NCBI GenBank assembly: GCA_017407115.1 | Contig: JAFQXD010000040.1 | Coordinates: forward strand, 1 to 64,000 | Source: Methanobrevibacter sp. | GTDB taxonomy: Archaea > Methanobacteriota > Methanobacteria > Methanobacteriales > Methanobacteriaceae | Direction: 5' to 3' | Length of the DNA stretch: 64,000 bases | Shown here: positions 8,828 through 16,524 of the stretch, one piece after another | Layout: each line of letters starts with the position of its first letter | Position numbering within the stretch: position 1 is the stretch's first letter | Made by a program: the position numbers and the translations under genes | The notes under the pieces: model-generated | Told to the model about the DNA's origin: nothing | What the model saw: only the letters and a program-made list of their open reading frames with translations | Database searches by the model: none

Positions 8828-9263
8828 CCTGTATTTCCTCCATTATTTTATCATTGTCTATTTCTATGCTGATTACATTCACCATTTTTTTAAACACTAT
8901 TTCCAATTCAATATCATTAACTTGATTTATCTCCACTTCGAAACCAGGATACATTTCATCTAATTTTTTTTCCAAGTAATCTGTATTAACTGCAAAAGAA
9001 CATAACTCTCCATTGCGAGGTAGGTTTTCTGTTAATCGTTTGTATACTTCTTCACGTAGTGTTCGTGCTACATCCTCAGGCATGTCTTTGATTTGGTTTT
9101 TCATTTTCTGATTCTCCTCCCATAATTCATTTAACAAATCAATTACTTCATCTTGGCATAATCTCTCATCTCCTCTAGGTCTTTTTTTATCAAATACTAC
9201 AGTATATTCATCCTCTTCCCAGTAAGACTCAATGAATCGCCTATTACTTTCACCTAAACCCAT
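8817..9263 (-). CDS. RF-LLN-EN family coiled-coil protein
   Basis: The N terminus (SNRRFIESYWEEDEYTVVFD) and the following DEVIDLLNELWEENQKMKNQIKD match the paralogous plan seen ten or more times at 31-40 kb: a short beta unit starting RF, then LLNxLxxEN and a coiled coil. A ~75-residue C-terminal domain follows. I moved the start to 9263 because GGGGTGAT is ideally placed; the longer frame to 9308 would overlap the upstream gene. Confidence 0.72.
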   Translation of the reverse strand: MGLGESNRRFIESYWEEDEYTVVFDKKRPRGDERLCQDEVIDLLNELWEENQKMKNQIKDMPEDVARTLREEVYKRLTENLPRNGELCSFAVNTDYLEKKLDEMYPGFEVEINQVNDIELEIVFKKMVNVISIEIDNDKIMEEIQDGR

Positions 9264-9267
9264 TTTC

Positions 9268-9534
9268 TTAATCACCCCGTAATATTTTTTCAAGTTCACC
9301 GTTGTCATTTACGATTAATCTAAAGCTGCCTTGGTCTAAGCTAATGTCTTCACAATGCACTTTTATTTCACCATTATTGAGTTTTTGGCATAAGTCAGTC
9401 ATCATCTGGTCTGTTAATGTTATGGGTTCAATGTCTGGTCCTATGTATTGTTTTTTAGGTAATCGGAGATTCAGTAATTCCGGAAAGTATAGTGTGTATC
9501 CTTCTTTAGTTTTACTGTAGGTGTATCCTTTCAT
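9268..9534 (-). CDS. Orphan beta-rich protein
   Basis: This ~88-residue protein is predicted mainly beta (GYTYSKTKEGYTLYFPELLNL). A GGAGGATT site precedes the ATG. It is the first gene after a 134-base gap, which holds no ORF and no clear TATA box. The function is unknown. Confidence 0.68.
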   Translation of the reverse strand: MKGYTYSKTKEGYTLYFPELLNLRLPKKQYIGPDIEPITLTDQMMTDLCQKLNNGEIKVHCEDISLDQGSFRLIVNDNGELEKILRGD

Positions 9535-9668
9535 TTTATTGTAATCCTCCTTGTTTTATTTTACTTGTGCCTTTGTGAGGTAGTGTAATTATGGACTTGT
9601 TTGTATTGTTTAATTGAAGTTAATGTTTAATCAGTAATATTCCATAAACAATAGCTACATTCACTCAC

Positions 9669-9818
9669 TTATTTTACTGCTTCGAATCTTAAGTAATCTT
9701 TCCTGAACTCATTATTCAAGGTCTCCACAATAAACTCTGTTAAATCTTCCGTCATTCCCTCATCCACTTCATCATCACTGCAAATCATTTTTATTTTAAG
9801 TATTGTTTCAAGACTCAT
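9669..9818 (-). CDS. 49-residue acidic peptide
   Basis: The frame encodes MSLETILKIKM... to ...LRFEAVK, a helical acidic peptide with one Cys. Its ATG overlaps the upstream stop as ATGA, the arrangement used throughout this operon, which supports translation. No family is recognised. Confidence 0.6.
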   Translation of the reverse strand: MSLETILKIKMICSDDEVDEGMTEDLTEFIVETLNNEFRKDYLRFEAVK

Positions 9819-10138
9819 CTGTTATGCCATCCTAGTATTGGATCATCATCAAATTTTTTAACATAAGTATCTGTCCGGGTTTCTAATATACCGCTTCCAT
9901 GTATGAAGACATATCTGTGACCTGCGTATCGGTCATTGAAGTAGTAATAGCTATTCTCAGTATGGTGTTCATTAAAGAAGTTACTAGTTTTATATTTTAT
10001 ATTTAGGAACATGTCGGTTCTTTTTAATCTGATAGGAGCATTAAATACATTACCTATCCTTTTAAACCCATGATATTTACCATTCCAACTAACACGGTTG
10101 TAACGGTTATGTGAAAACATCGTATAATCAGGAGTCAT
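9815..10138 (-). CDS. Orphan basic aromatic protein
   Basis: This ~107-residue protein is rich in His, Tyr, Asn and Arg (SHNRYNRVSWNGKYHGFKRIG). The composition would suit nucleic-acid binding but no domain is recognised. It overlaps both neighbours by 4 bases. Confidence 0.7.
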   Translation of the reverse strand: MTPDYTMFSHNRYNRVSWNGKYHGFKRIGNVFNAPIRLKRTDMFLNIKYKTSNFFNEHHTENSYYYFNDRYAGHRYVFIHGSGILETRTDTYVKKFDDDPILGWHNR

Positions 10139-10980
10139 TTTTCCAGTCTCCTTATTAGTTCAGCTACATCCTCATCATAAGCTATTCTTTTACCAGTAGC
10201 TTTTAATTCAAAATCAATCAGTACATTATTGAAGCGACGGTCTGCACCATCACTGAAGTTATATCTTACATACCATATTTCATTTTCAGCTTCTATTATA
10301 TACCAAAATTCACCGTTACCTATTACTGGGTTTGGTGGATATAATGGATTAGCTACACATACTCCATATTCCTGTCCGGGTTTAGCTGTGAATAATTGGA
10401 ATTCTCCGTATGGTGTTTCCACTACACTGAAGACTTCATGTAATTTGTCAATTATATCGAATGTTTCTGTTTCACTTAAGCGGCGGTTTTGTCCTGTTAC
10501 TGGTTCTATTTTTTCCCTGTTGCAGACTCGTAATTCTTCCCGTACATTTAAACGTTCCTCTACAAGTTCAGGGTTGCTGGTTACCCAGCCGACATAATTA
10601 ATTTTGTATCCCAAATCAACATCACTTGGTGTTAGTTTGGCGAATAGGTCAGCTACAATATTCCATGTACTGTAAGGTAAGGTATCTGATAATTTGTATA
10701 GGTCTTGCATGGTGTTATAGTCGGTTCCTAGGTAATCTAGGTGTATATTGCTTATGGCTTCGGTGAATGTTTCCACTCGTAATGATTTTTTACCGCAGCT
10801 TGGGCAATAGACTTCACCATCTAAGTATAAGTATGGTGTAAGAGTATTGTTGCAGTTGCAGTATATTGGTGAACCGCAACGGTATAATTGTCCATCTTCA
10901 CCTATGGTGGCGGTTAAATCTACGGGTATGTCATTATTATTTAATATTGTGAATCTTATACTGTCCTCATTAACTGTCAT
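10135..10980 (-). CDS. Zinc-ribbon orphan protein
   Basis: Residues ~35-65 hold a four-Cys ribbon (CGSPIYCNC...YCPSCGKK). The remaining ~215 residues have no known motif, with an acidic middle and a beta-rich C-terminal half (FWYIIEAENEIWYVRYNFSD). It is coupled by ATGA to the proteasome-like gene just upstream, so the two may act together, perhaps as substrate adaptor and hydrolase; that is speculation. Confidence 0.72.
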   Translation of the reverse strand: MTVNEDSIRFTILNNNDIPVDLTATIGEDGQLYRCGSPIYCNCNNTLTPYLYLDGEVYCPSCGKKSLRVETFTEAISNIHLDYLGTDYNTMQDLYKLSDTLPYSTWNIVADLFAKLTPSDVDLGYKINYVGWVTSNPELVEERLNVREELRVCNREKIEPVTGQNRRLSETETFDIIDKLHEVFSVVETPYGEFQLFTAKPGQEYGVCVANPLYPPNPVIGNGEFWYIIEAENEIWYVRYNFSDGADRRFNNVLIDFELKATGKRIAYDEDVAELIRRLEK

Positions 10981-11579
10981 ATGTAATCAATGGTTTTTAT
11001 ATCCAGGTTCGTATCGCAATAAATAGTGTTTACTCCGCAGGTGGTTAACGCTTGGCGGACCACTTCGACACGGTCTAAATCTGGATGGTAGTGTAGGTTA
11101 GTGTATAGTGAACCGATAGCTATTTCAAAACCTGCACCTGCTACAGCATATTCGTCAGGTATTTTACTTACACTGAAGTTGCTGAAGATTTCATATATTT
11201 CATCATCAAATACAATCAGGATATTGGATCCACTCTTGAAAACTTCATTACTTGTACCTGATAATTTTTTATCAATTAAAATCTGTCTTAATTCTTCAAG
11301 GAATTCATCGTATAAGTATTCCATGAATGTTTGTTTTTCATTCATATCTGGTGCGGTGAAGTTATATTCTATTATTTCAGCTATGAATCCTGGACCTGCT
11401 AATCCTATGTGTATTTCTCGGGTGTCGAGTTCATTATAATAAGCATCAATGATATTCACTTTCTTGGTGATTATCTTGTTTTTGCAGACACCTTTGATTA
11501 TGCCTTGTGAGTATTGACGGTCCGAACCGAATATTATTCTTTTATTTTTCTTGTCTTTTAATGCGATTATTACTGTCAT
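10977..11579 (-). CDS. Proteasome-beta/HslV-like Ntn hydrolase
   Basis: The sequence starts Met-Thr-Val, so removal of Met would expose the catalytic Thr as in proteasome beta subunits and HslV. GSDRQYS matches the conserved Asp region, Lys-rich GIIKGVCKNKI fits the position of the catalytic Lys, HIGLAGPG fits the mid-domain strand, and YAVAGAGFEIAIGSL matches the GSGS-type motif near the C terminus. The length (200 residues) fits the family. It could be a peptidase or an amidohydrolase of the same fold. It heads the 5-11 kb operon, directly downstream of the large dyad region. Confidence 0.8.
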   Translation of the reverse strand: MTVIIALKDKKNKRIIFGSDRQYSQGIIKGVCKNKIITKKVNIIDAYYNELDTREIHIGLAGPGFIAEIIEYNFTAPDMNEKQTFMEYLYDEFLEELRQILIDKKLSGTSNEVFKSGSNILIVFDDEIYEIFSNFSVSKIPDEYAVAGAGFEIAIGSLYTNLHYHPDLDRVEVVRQALTTCGVNTIYCDTNLDIKTIDYI

Positions 11580-11602
11580 GAAAATTAGTTTTTTATTTTT
11601 AT

Positions 11603-12310
11603 TATTTTTTTTGGGAATAAAGTTATACCAAACCCTTAAATTTTATTTTTTTCCCAATAATTTATTTTTAACATTTTATTATTATGGGGGAATATGAATC
11701 ATCATATAAATTTGAAGTAATTGGATTTTAATAGCTAATGAATATTTAAAAATGGATTTAAAATAAATGGAGTGATAAATTCGTGTGATTGAATGTTAAA
11801 TTTTAATAGTCCATTTTTTAACATCATTTAATAAAATAGGTAAAAACACACAGGTTTAAAAGATTTTATTTTTTTTTGAAGAAAAATCTTATCCTTGGAA
11901 AAGGATGAAAAAACTTTTTTTTGGATGAAAAATTAATTCTCGAGTATTTCCCTTAAAAAAGTTGGTTTTTTCCCCAAAGAGAAAATTTCAAAAAAGATGA
12001 TATAAACAAAAACTAATATTTTTTTCATCCAAAATGTTTTTCCTCTTTTTGAATAAATGTGTTAACCTGTAAAATGTTTATTTTATTCAATAAAAAGTTT
12101 CCCCTTTTTTTCATCCTCCAATTATAATCATTTTTTTCTTCAAAAAAAATAATATTTGATGAACCATTATTCCCCCATAAAATGTTTCCTCCAAAACAAA
12201 ATAATGGAAAAATATTTTATTCCCAAAATATTCTTTTTTTTATAGTAGAATATACTAAACCCTCCAACCTCACCACCAGTGGTGGATCATTGGAGTAGGG
12301 AGGGATTTTT
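11603..12310. other. Gene-free dyad region, candidate replication origin
   Basis: About 800 bases without a gene. Blocks on the left recur inverted on the right: TTTTGGGAATAAA, ACATTTTAT...GGGGGAATA, TTTGAAG, and ACAGGTT, with a CTCGAG palindrome near the middle (~11939). The word GGATGAAAAA occurs twice directly (11903, 11923) and twice inverted (12021-12030, 12106-12115). At the right edge a GC-rich dyad (12260-12304) closes the structure. Such an AT-rich, iterated, symmetric tract is what an origin or a telomere-like junction would look like; no protein-binding consensus was recognised. Confidence 0.5.
12260..12310 (+). other. Strong GC-rich hairpin followed by T8
   Basis: CCCTCC pairs with GGAGGG, CTCCAA with TTGGAG, and the inner CCACC-AGT-GGTGG forms a perfect stem. 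On the plus strand a run of eight T follows, like an intrinsic terminator. No plus-strand gene reads into it, so a structured RNA or a protein-binding dyad next to the origin candidate is equally possible. Confidence 0.6.
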
Positions 12311-12407
12311 TTTGATTAAACTTGTATGCTTATACTTATCTAGTAAATAATATTTAAAAGTTTCGGTATTAAAATTAAAAAAAAGATAGATAAAAGAAAA
12401 AATATAA

Positions 12408-12602
12408 TTATGGGAGGATGATTTCCAGTTTATGGTCTTCAGTAAACCATGTGTTTAAATCGCATGGTATATCATTTTCCCTACAGAATTTTTCTAATTC
12501 TTTTAGTTGGTCGTCGGTTCCGTATGCGAATACTAAACCGTATTTTTCATCTACTCTTACTTTTCTTAAGTCCATGCTGTTGATTTTTTCTGCTATGTTC
12601 AT
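12408..12602 (-). CDS. Small acidic protein
   Basis: This 64-residue protein has an alpha/beta pattern (LVFAYGTDDQLKELEKFCRENDIPCDL). It is the only gene behind its own hairpin-leader promoter (12626-12685), with a GAGGCGAT ribosome site. The promoter is a duplicate of the one at 13484-13551, so it is probably expressed together with that operon. No family is recognised. Confidence 0.72.
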   Translation of the reverse strand: MNIAEKINSMDLRKVRVDEKYGLVFAYGTDDQLKELEKFCRENDIPCDLNTWFTEDHKLEIILP

Positions 12603-12625
12603 TCTTAATCGCCTCTGTTTTTAAT

Positions 12626-12685
12626 CTTTGGGTCTTGAATACTTTTGTATTCCTACTTGTCTATAAGCTCTAACTAGTATATAAA
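12626..12685 (-). promoter_or_regulatory. Hairpin-leader promoter, copy 1
   Basis: On the minus strand: TTTATATA (12678-12685), 33 bases to the hairpin GAATAC-AAAA-GTATTC (12637-12652), then ACCCAAAG (12626-12633). The 60 bases 12637-12696 are identical to 13503-13562. Confidence 0.75.
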
Positions 12686-12725
12686 CCTTGTCCCAGCAAC
12701 CCTCAAAAATAAAAAAGAGGAGAAT

Positions 12726-12893
12726 TTAAACATAATCCCCCTTCTCAACAATATCAACATCCTTACAATCCAAACCCCAAAACTCAGCAGACTCAACAGA
12801 CTCCTCAGGCGTGCCACCAATACCCCAACAAACACCATCCTCATCAACAGTCCACCAATTATCATCCATAATATTAAAATAACACATAACCAT
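12726..12893 (-). CDS. Small Trp-rich acidic protein
   Basis: This ~55-residue protein has core MDDNWWTVDEDGVCWGIGG, then an acidic helix. The ATG at 12893 sits 10 bases after GGGAGG; a GTG at 12911 would overlap the ribosome site. It follows the 12920-13222 gene in the same operon. The function is unknown. Confidence 0.62.
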   Translation of the reverse strand: MVMCYFNIMDDNWWTVDEDGVCWGIGGTPEESVESAEFWGLDCKDVDIVEKGDYV

Positions 12894-12919
12894 AAAAATA
12901 CATCCTCCCACTCTTTTTT

Positions 12920-13222
12920 TTATAACTTAAAAGTAATGACATGTTTCACATATCCATTAACCCATGCTTGTTTATAGGATTTTACAAATTCCCATCCTAG
13001 TTTTTCAGTGTAATCCTTGATGATTCTTTCGGTTGCACCGGGACGAGTGTTTGGTTTGGCCTCGTAGGATATTTCTTTTACAGGCACTATTTCTTCCCCC
13101 GCTTCTGTTTCAATTACTACTTGCCTGTCGAAGTCTGTGAAACTGAATGCGAATAATTTTAATTCATTAGCTATTTCGTTTCTTAAATCGTATATTTGTT
13201 GTTCTTCTTCCCATGTCATCAT
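12920..13222 (-). CDS. Small acidic protein
   Basis: The ~100 residues start with an acidic helix (MTWEEEQQIYDLRNEIANELK), then a beta strand pair rich in Glu and Val. The start follows GGAGGCGAT. Its N-terminal helix resembles that of the frameshifted gene at 13269-13471, so the pair may be distant duplicates. The function is unknown. Confidence 0.7.
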   Translation of the reverse strand: MMTWEEEQQIYDLRNEIANELKLFAFSFTDFDRQVVIETEAGEEIVPVKEISYEAKPNTRPGATERIIKDYTEKLGWEFVKSYKQAWVNGYVKHVITFKL

Positions 13223-13268
13223 TTTTTAATCGCCTCCTGATAAAAATATGGTTTTGAGGTAGATTCTT

Positions 13269-13471
13269 TTATTCTACCTCGTTTATTATTAATGTTAATT
13301 CATCTACTCTGTGGTATTCCAGGTTGTCGATGTAGTCGATGTCTGCGGTTACTTGTTCGAACTCGTGTGTATGTTCTGGTTCGAGTGCTTCGATTCTTAT
13401 TTGGCCTGGTTGTTCGGTTACTATTAACTCGGTTGAGTTTCTTACTTCTTCTGCGATTTTTCTAGTTTCAT
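13269..13471 (-). pseudogene. Small CDS broken by a one-base frameshift
   Basis: The ATG at 13471 has a perfect GGAG site behind a hairpin-leader promoter, but its frame stops after nine codons. Adding one A to the A5 run at about 13456-13460 gives a continuous ~67-residue acidic protein (KLEKIAEEVRNSTELIV... to ...LTLIINEVE) ending at 13269. Either this is a sequencing error in a homopolymer or a recent inactivation. Confidence 0.6.
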
Positions 13472-13483
13472 ATCTGGTTTCTC

Positions 13484-13551
13484 CTTTGGGTTAATTTATT
13501 ATGAATACTTTTGTATTCCTACTTGTCTATAAGCTCTAACTAGTATATAAA
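13484..13551 (-). promoter_or_regulatory. Hairpin-leader promoter, copy 2
   Basis: TTTATATA (13544-13551), 33 bases, hairpin GAATAC-AAAA-GTATTC (13503-13518), then ACCCAAAGGAG which merges the conserved word with the ribosome site. Sixty bases are identical to copy 1 at 12637-12696. Confidence 0.75.
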
Positions 13552-13593
13552 CCTTGTCCCAGCCAGTAAAATAAGAAAAAAAGAAATCTCCAA

Positions 13594-13950
13594 CTAAATC
13601 TTGGAGATTAAAAAAGAATAATTATAACTACCACAACTATCCTCATCAATATTAGGATAATCATCAAAACTATAACTTATACCCTGAGTTTCATCAAGGA
13701 TTCCTTTAACAGTATCAATAGCATCATCCTCATCTTCACCAGTACGACGATTAAATTCCAATATGCAATGAGCTTCATCAGAATCATCATCTACATCGAG
13801 GATATCGAAACAGGTTTTGCTATGTAATGCTTTGTGGAAGTGGTCAGCTATTTCAGTATTAATTTTTTCGAGTAGATCCACTATCCATTTGTCGGTTTCG
13901 TATAGGATGCAGCCGTAGTTGAATTTTGTTCCGGTTAATTCTTGGTTCAT
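13594..13950 (-). CDS. Orphan acidic protein
   Basis: The ~118 acidic residues carry the pattern CFDILDVDDDSDEAHCILEFNRRTGEDEDDA. A GGAGGGGG site precedes the ATG. It is the second gene of the operon from the promoter at 14342-14405. Strongly acidic small proteins such as this can mimic DNA or inhibit host enzymes; nothing shows that here. Confidence 0.7.
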   Translation of the reverse strand: MNQELTGTKFNYGCILYETDKWIVDLLEKINTEIADHFHKALHSKTCFDILDVDDDSDEAHCILEFNRRTGEDEDDAIDTVKGILDETQGISYSFDDYPNIDEDSCGSYNYSFLISKI

Positions 13951-13975
13951 ATGTAATTCCCCCTCCCATATTTTT

Positions 13976-14323
13976 TTATCCGCATATGCAGCGTGTGCAT
14001 TTTTTGTAGTATTTGTCTGATTGCATTAGTTCCATCCATTCGTTTAGGTCTTCTTCTCCGGTGGTGCTGTGTTGGAATATTTCGTAGTCTCCGCATTTCA
14101 TTTTCATCATGTATACACTGTTGAATGTGAATCCACTGAATCTTGGGTCGTGTTTTTCCCATTCTTTTAAACGTGCTTCGCATTCTCTCCATTTTTCTGC
14201 CATGGTTTCGTTTGGTGCTTCTTGGATTAATGTTTCGAAGTCTGGTACGTATTGTTCGTGTTGGTTTAGGTTTTCAGTAGTCATTATTTGGTATTGGGTT
14301 TTTAATGTTTCGTTGTATGCCAT
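13976..14323 (-). CDS. Orphan protein with C-terminal Cys pair
   Basis: This ~115-residue charged protein ends YYKKCTRCICG. I chose ATG 14323, with GAGATGAT 5 bases upstream, over the much longer frame to 14491, which would run through the promoter and tRNA flank. It is the first gene after a hairpin-leader promoter. The function is unknown. Confidence 0.72.
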   Translation of the reverse strand: MAYNETLKTQYQIMTTENLNQHEQYVPDFETLIQEAPNETMAEKWRECEARLKEWEKHDPRFSGFTFNSVYMMKMKCGDYEIFQHSTTGEEDLNEWMELMQSDKYYKKCTRCICG

Positions 14324-14341
14324 GTTAATCATCTCATTTTT

Positions 14342-14405
14342 CTTTGGGTTTTTTGTGAATACTTTTGTATTCTTGAATATAAGTTTGTAAAAACTAATAT
14401 ATAAA
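14342..14405 (-). promoter_or_regulatory. Hairpin-leader promoter, copy 3
   Basis: TTTATATA (14398-14405), exactly 33 bases, hairpin GAATAC-AAAA-GTATTC (14357-14372), ACCCAAAG (14342-14349), then GAGATGATTAACATG. The hairpin is identical to copies 1 and 2 but the surrounding sequence is not, which points to selection on the hairpin. Confidence 0.75.
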
Positions 14406-14496
14406 CTTATTGGTTGCAAACTTAAAAAAAATAAAAAAAAGACCACAACCCAAATTAATGGATTATGGTCCAAAGATGATACATATGACAATAAAA

Positions 14497-14581
14497 CGCA
14501 AGGGGAGGGATTTGAACCCCCGAATGTTTAACCATCACTCGATTAGCAGTCGAGCGCAATACCAAGCTATGCAACCCCTGC
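14497..14581 (-). tRNA. tRNA-Ser (anticodon GCT)
   Basis: The minus strand folds as a class II tRNA. The acceptor stem GCAGGGG pairs with CCCTTGC, the anticodon stem is CTCGA/TCGAG around CTGCTAA (anticodon GCT, reading AGC/AGT), the variable arm is ATG-GTTAAA-CAT, and the T loop is TTCAAAT in a 5-bp stem with one wobble. No CCA is encoded. It is the last unit of the 19.5-14.5 kb operon and is flanked by element genes, so it looks like cargo rather than an attachment site, though tRNA genes are common archaeal att sites. Confidence 0.9.
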
Positions 14582-14741
14582 ACAATAATTAACAAATTAA
14601 AGGATTACCTCCAAACCCACACCATTATTATTTTAACACCAAAAAACCATCAATTTAAAAAAAAAATTTAATTTATAACATGATTTAGAGATAACCCTTC
14701 AATACTAACTCTTACCACAAAAAAATATATATACCCCTTAA

Positions 14742-15113
14742 TCATATTAACTTAACTTGAACCGTCTTCTTCTCCTTCCGACCATAATATTTATCAATCC
14801 TTTTCTGACGTGACTTCACCGCTTCAGGATTCCTTAGACAATAAAAATACTCCCCATTATCCTGACAATTACCCGAACCATACTTCGCCCTTAACAAACA
14901 CGCATGACATATCACACGATGCCAACCCTCCAAATCATATTCAAAATAAAAACAATCCAACTCATCATCAGATTTGCCTTTATTATATAATCTGGCATAA
15001 CCAATCATAATATCATTCGGAGGATGAGGATTATTTCCTGGTGTAAAACCGGAAGGGTCTTCCAAATCACTTCTAACCATCCGGGGATTATATATTCTTT
15101 TATCTCTAGCCAT
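14742..15113 (-). CDS. Cys-rich orphan protein
   Basis: The ~123 residues hold a possible zinc site (VICHACLLRAKYGSGNC...YCLRN) and a strongly basic tail (KSRQKRIDKYYGRKEKK). Together these suggest nucleic-acid contact. The 160 bases between this gene and the tRNA hold no ORF. It begins 2 bases after the Api92-like gene. Confidence 0.7.
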   Translation of the reverse strand: MARDKRIYNPRMVRSDLEDPSGFTPGNNPHPPNDIMIGYARLYNKGKSDDELDCFYFEYDLEGWHRVICHACLLRAKYGSGNCQDNGEYFYCLRNPEAVKSRQKRIDKYYGRKEKKTVQVKLI

Positions 15114-15115
15114 AC

Positions 15116-15619
15116 TTAGAACTTAACCTCCCTGAAGTAGAAACCCGGAATGTCCCCGTCACCGTAATCATCACGTTTAACATAACCTACAATGTCTGAT
15201 TCGAAGCTATACCATTCCCATGTAATCCTTAATTTTTTCTTATATTTGCTGGTTAGTTTTTTAGCTACTGGTATGGGTGCTGTCCAAGCAGTATCAAAAA
15301 CAATCTTAATACTACGTATATCATCGTAAGCTATACGGTCAAGGTCAAAGCATAGTTTACCTGCATGTTGGGCGTTCCATTTTGTCCCCCAATACTTAAG
15401 TCTCCAGTTGTACCAGTCAAACCAATCATCTAAAAGAGATTTACGCATCTCATCCTCCGATAAAATATACTTACTACTAGTCTCCACTTTATACTTTGGT
15501 TCAGGGATAATAGTATTAAAATCAAAATAACCCTCATCATTAATATGACGGTTAATAAAACCAATAATATCATCACTATCCCCATTTACTGTTATTACAT
15601 TTGTAACCCAATTCGGCAT
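15116..15619 (-). CDS. Api92-like ferredoxin-fold protein
   Basis: The protein matches the widespread phage/plasmid family with MPNWxxNxxxVxG at the N terminus, FDFNTIIPEP, then WRLKYWGTKWNA and FDTAWTAPIPV. This is the Api92/YubB-like ferredoxin-fold family, common on mobile elements; its role is unknown. Length (167) is normal. A start behind GGAGGATT is clear. Its presence supports a virus or plasmid origin of the region. Confidence 0.82.
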   Translation of the reverse strand: MPNWVTNVITVNGDSDDIIGFINRHINDEGYFDFNTIIPEPKYKVETSSKYILSEDEMRKSLLDDWFDWYNWRLKYWGTKWNAQHAGKLCFDLDRIAYDDIRSIKIVFDTAWTAPIPVAKKLTSKYKKKLRITWEWYSFESDIVGYVKRDDYGDGDIPGFYFREVKF

Positions 15620-15641
15620 TATATAAATCCTCCCTCTGGTT

Positions 15642-16397
15642 TTAGTATGTTTTTACAGATTCAATTAAACATTCCATATCCTCAACTAACGAGTCTACAG
15701 ACTCAGCTTCTACAGGATTATTCGTAATGAGTAATTCATCAGTTAAATCCTCAACTTGAGTTAATATTCGTTTCATATTATTAACCCGGCCATCCAATTC
15801 ATTTCTTATTCGTGGAGTGTCCTCAGCAGCTAAAGATATAATATCCTCTATAGTATTGGATTGATTATAAAAATAAACGTTACATGAATCAACCATACCA
15901 ATGAATTTATCATAAGTCATTTGTGGCGGTTTGAAACGTTCACTAATCAAATCCCGTACAACTTTTTCTTTAACATCAAATAAGACTTTCAAATTATTAA
16001 CTTCCAATTCATAATCCTGGAAACAATCATTAACTTTCACAGTAATAGGATCATCTGATTTGCATTCTACATTTTCATCCACATCATCATCATTATGTAC
16101 GGGAACCTCAGACTTACCTAATAATTTAAATAACACTCCCATAACCAAACCACCAATCAGTAATAATAAAAACATATTCATCGTATACACTACCGGAATC
16201 AAAACAACACCCACCATTAATAAAAAAAGAAGCAAATATTGTTTATTCCTTTCCCTATGTTCTTCTTTATAATCCAAATATTCATTATATATTTTAGAGG
16301 GTACGACTGGTGAGAGGTCATGGTATTTATCCCAGTACCATCTCTGAAAATCCATGTTACCCTCAACTCGGACACTCAAAACCCTATTACCTCTCAC
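15642..16397 (-). CDS. Two-span membrane protein with acidic cytoplasmic domain
   Basis: Residues ~52-90 form two close membrane spans (YLLLFLLMVGVVLIPVVY and FLLLLIGGLVMGVLF). A ~160-residue soluble domain follows, with helices rich in Asp and Glu. The GTG at 16397 overlaps the preceding small gene by 11 bases; ATG 16355 behind GAGGGTAAC is an alternative start. The family is unknown. Confidence 0.7.
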   Translation of the reverse strand: MRGNRVLSVRVEGNMDFQRWYWDKYHDLSPVVPSKIYNEYLDYKEEHRERNKQYLLLFLLMVGVVLIPVVYTMNMFLLLLIGGLVMGVLFKLLGKSEVPVHNDDDVDENVECKSDDPITVKVNDCFQDYELEVNNLKVLFDVKEKVVRDLISERFKPPQMTYDKFIGMVDSCNVYFYNQSNTIEDIISLAAEDTPRIRNELDGRVNNMKRILTQVEDLTDELLITNNPVEAESVDSLVEDMECLIESVKTY

Positions 16398-16500
16398 AGT
16401 ACATGTTAATTAAAACTTTTTCCTGACCTCTTGACTCTTTACGGGCTTTTTCCAAATCATTATCAAATTTTTCTACAATAGCTTTAATTTTCTCATCCAT
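16387..16500 (-). CDS. 37-residue charged helical peptide
   Basis: The frame MDEKIKAIVEKFDNDLEK...INMYCER is a single amphipathic helix. GAGGTGA lies 7 bases before the ATG, one of the best ribosome sites in the window, and the stop overlaps the next gene. The function is unknown. Confidence 0.62.
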   Translation of the reverse strand: MDEKIKAIVEKFDNDLEKARKESRGQEKVLINMYCER

Positions 16501-16524
16501 ACTTTTTCACCTCATTGTATTTTT

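Noticed and set aside
10229-10597. 122-codon plus-strand frame
   Set aside because: Antisense to the zinc-ribbon gene that has overlapping neighbours; no start signal.
12674-12865. 63-codon frame overlapping 12726-12893
   Set aside because: Low-complexity Leu/Arg shadow of the Trp-rich gene, which has the ribosome site.
13947-14192. 81-codon basic frame
   Set aside because: Shadow of 13976-14323 in another frame; no ribosome site.
14497-14581. tRNA as the attachment site of the integrase
   Set aside because: The tRNA is flanked on both sides by element-type genes and lies 10 kb from the integrase; no repeat of its 3' end was seen.
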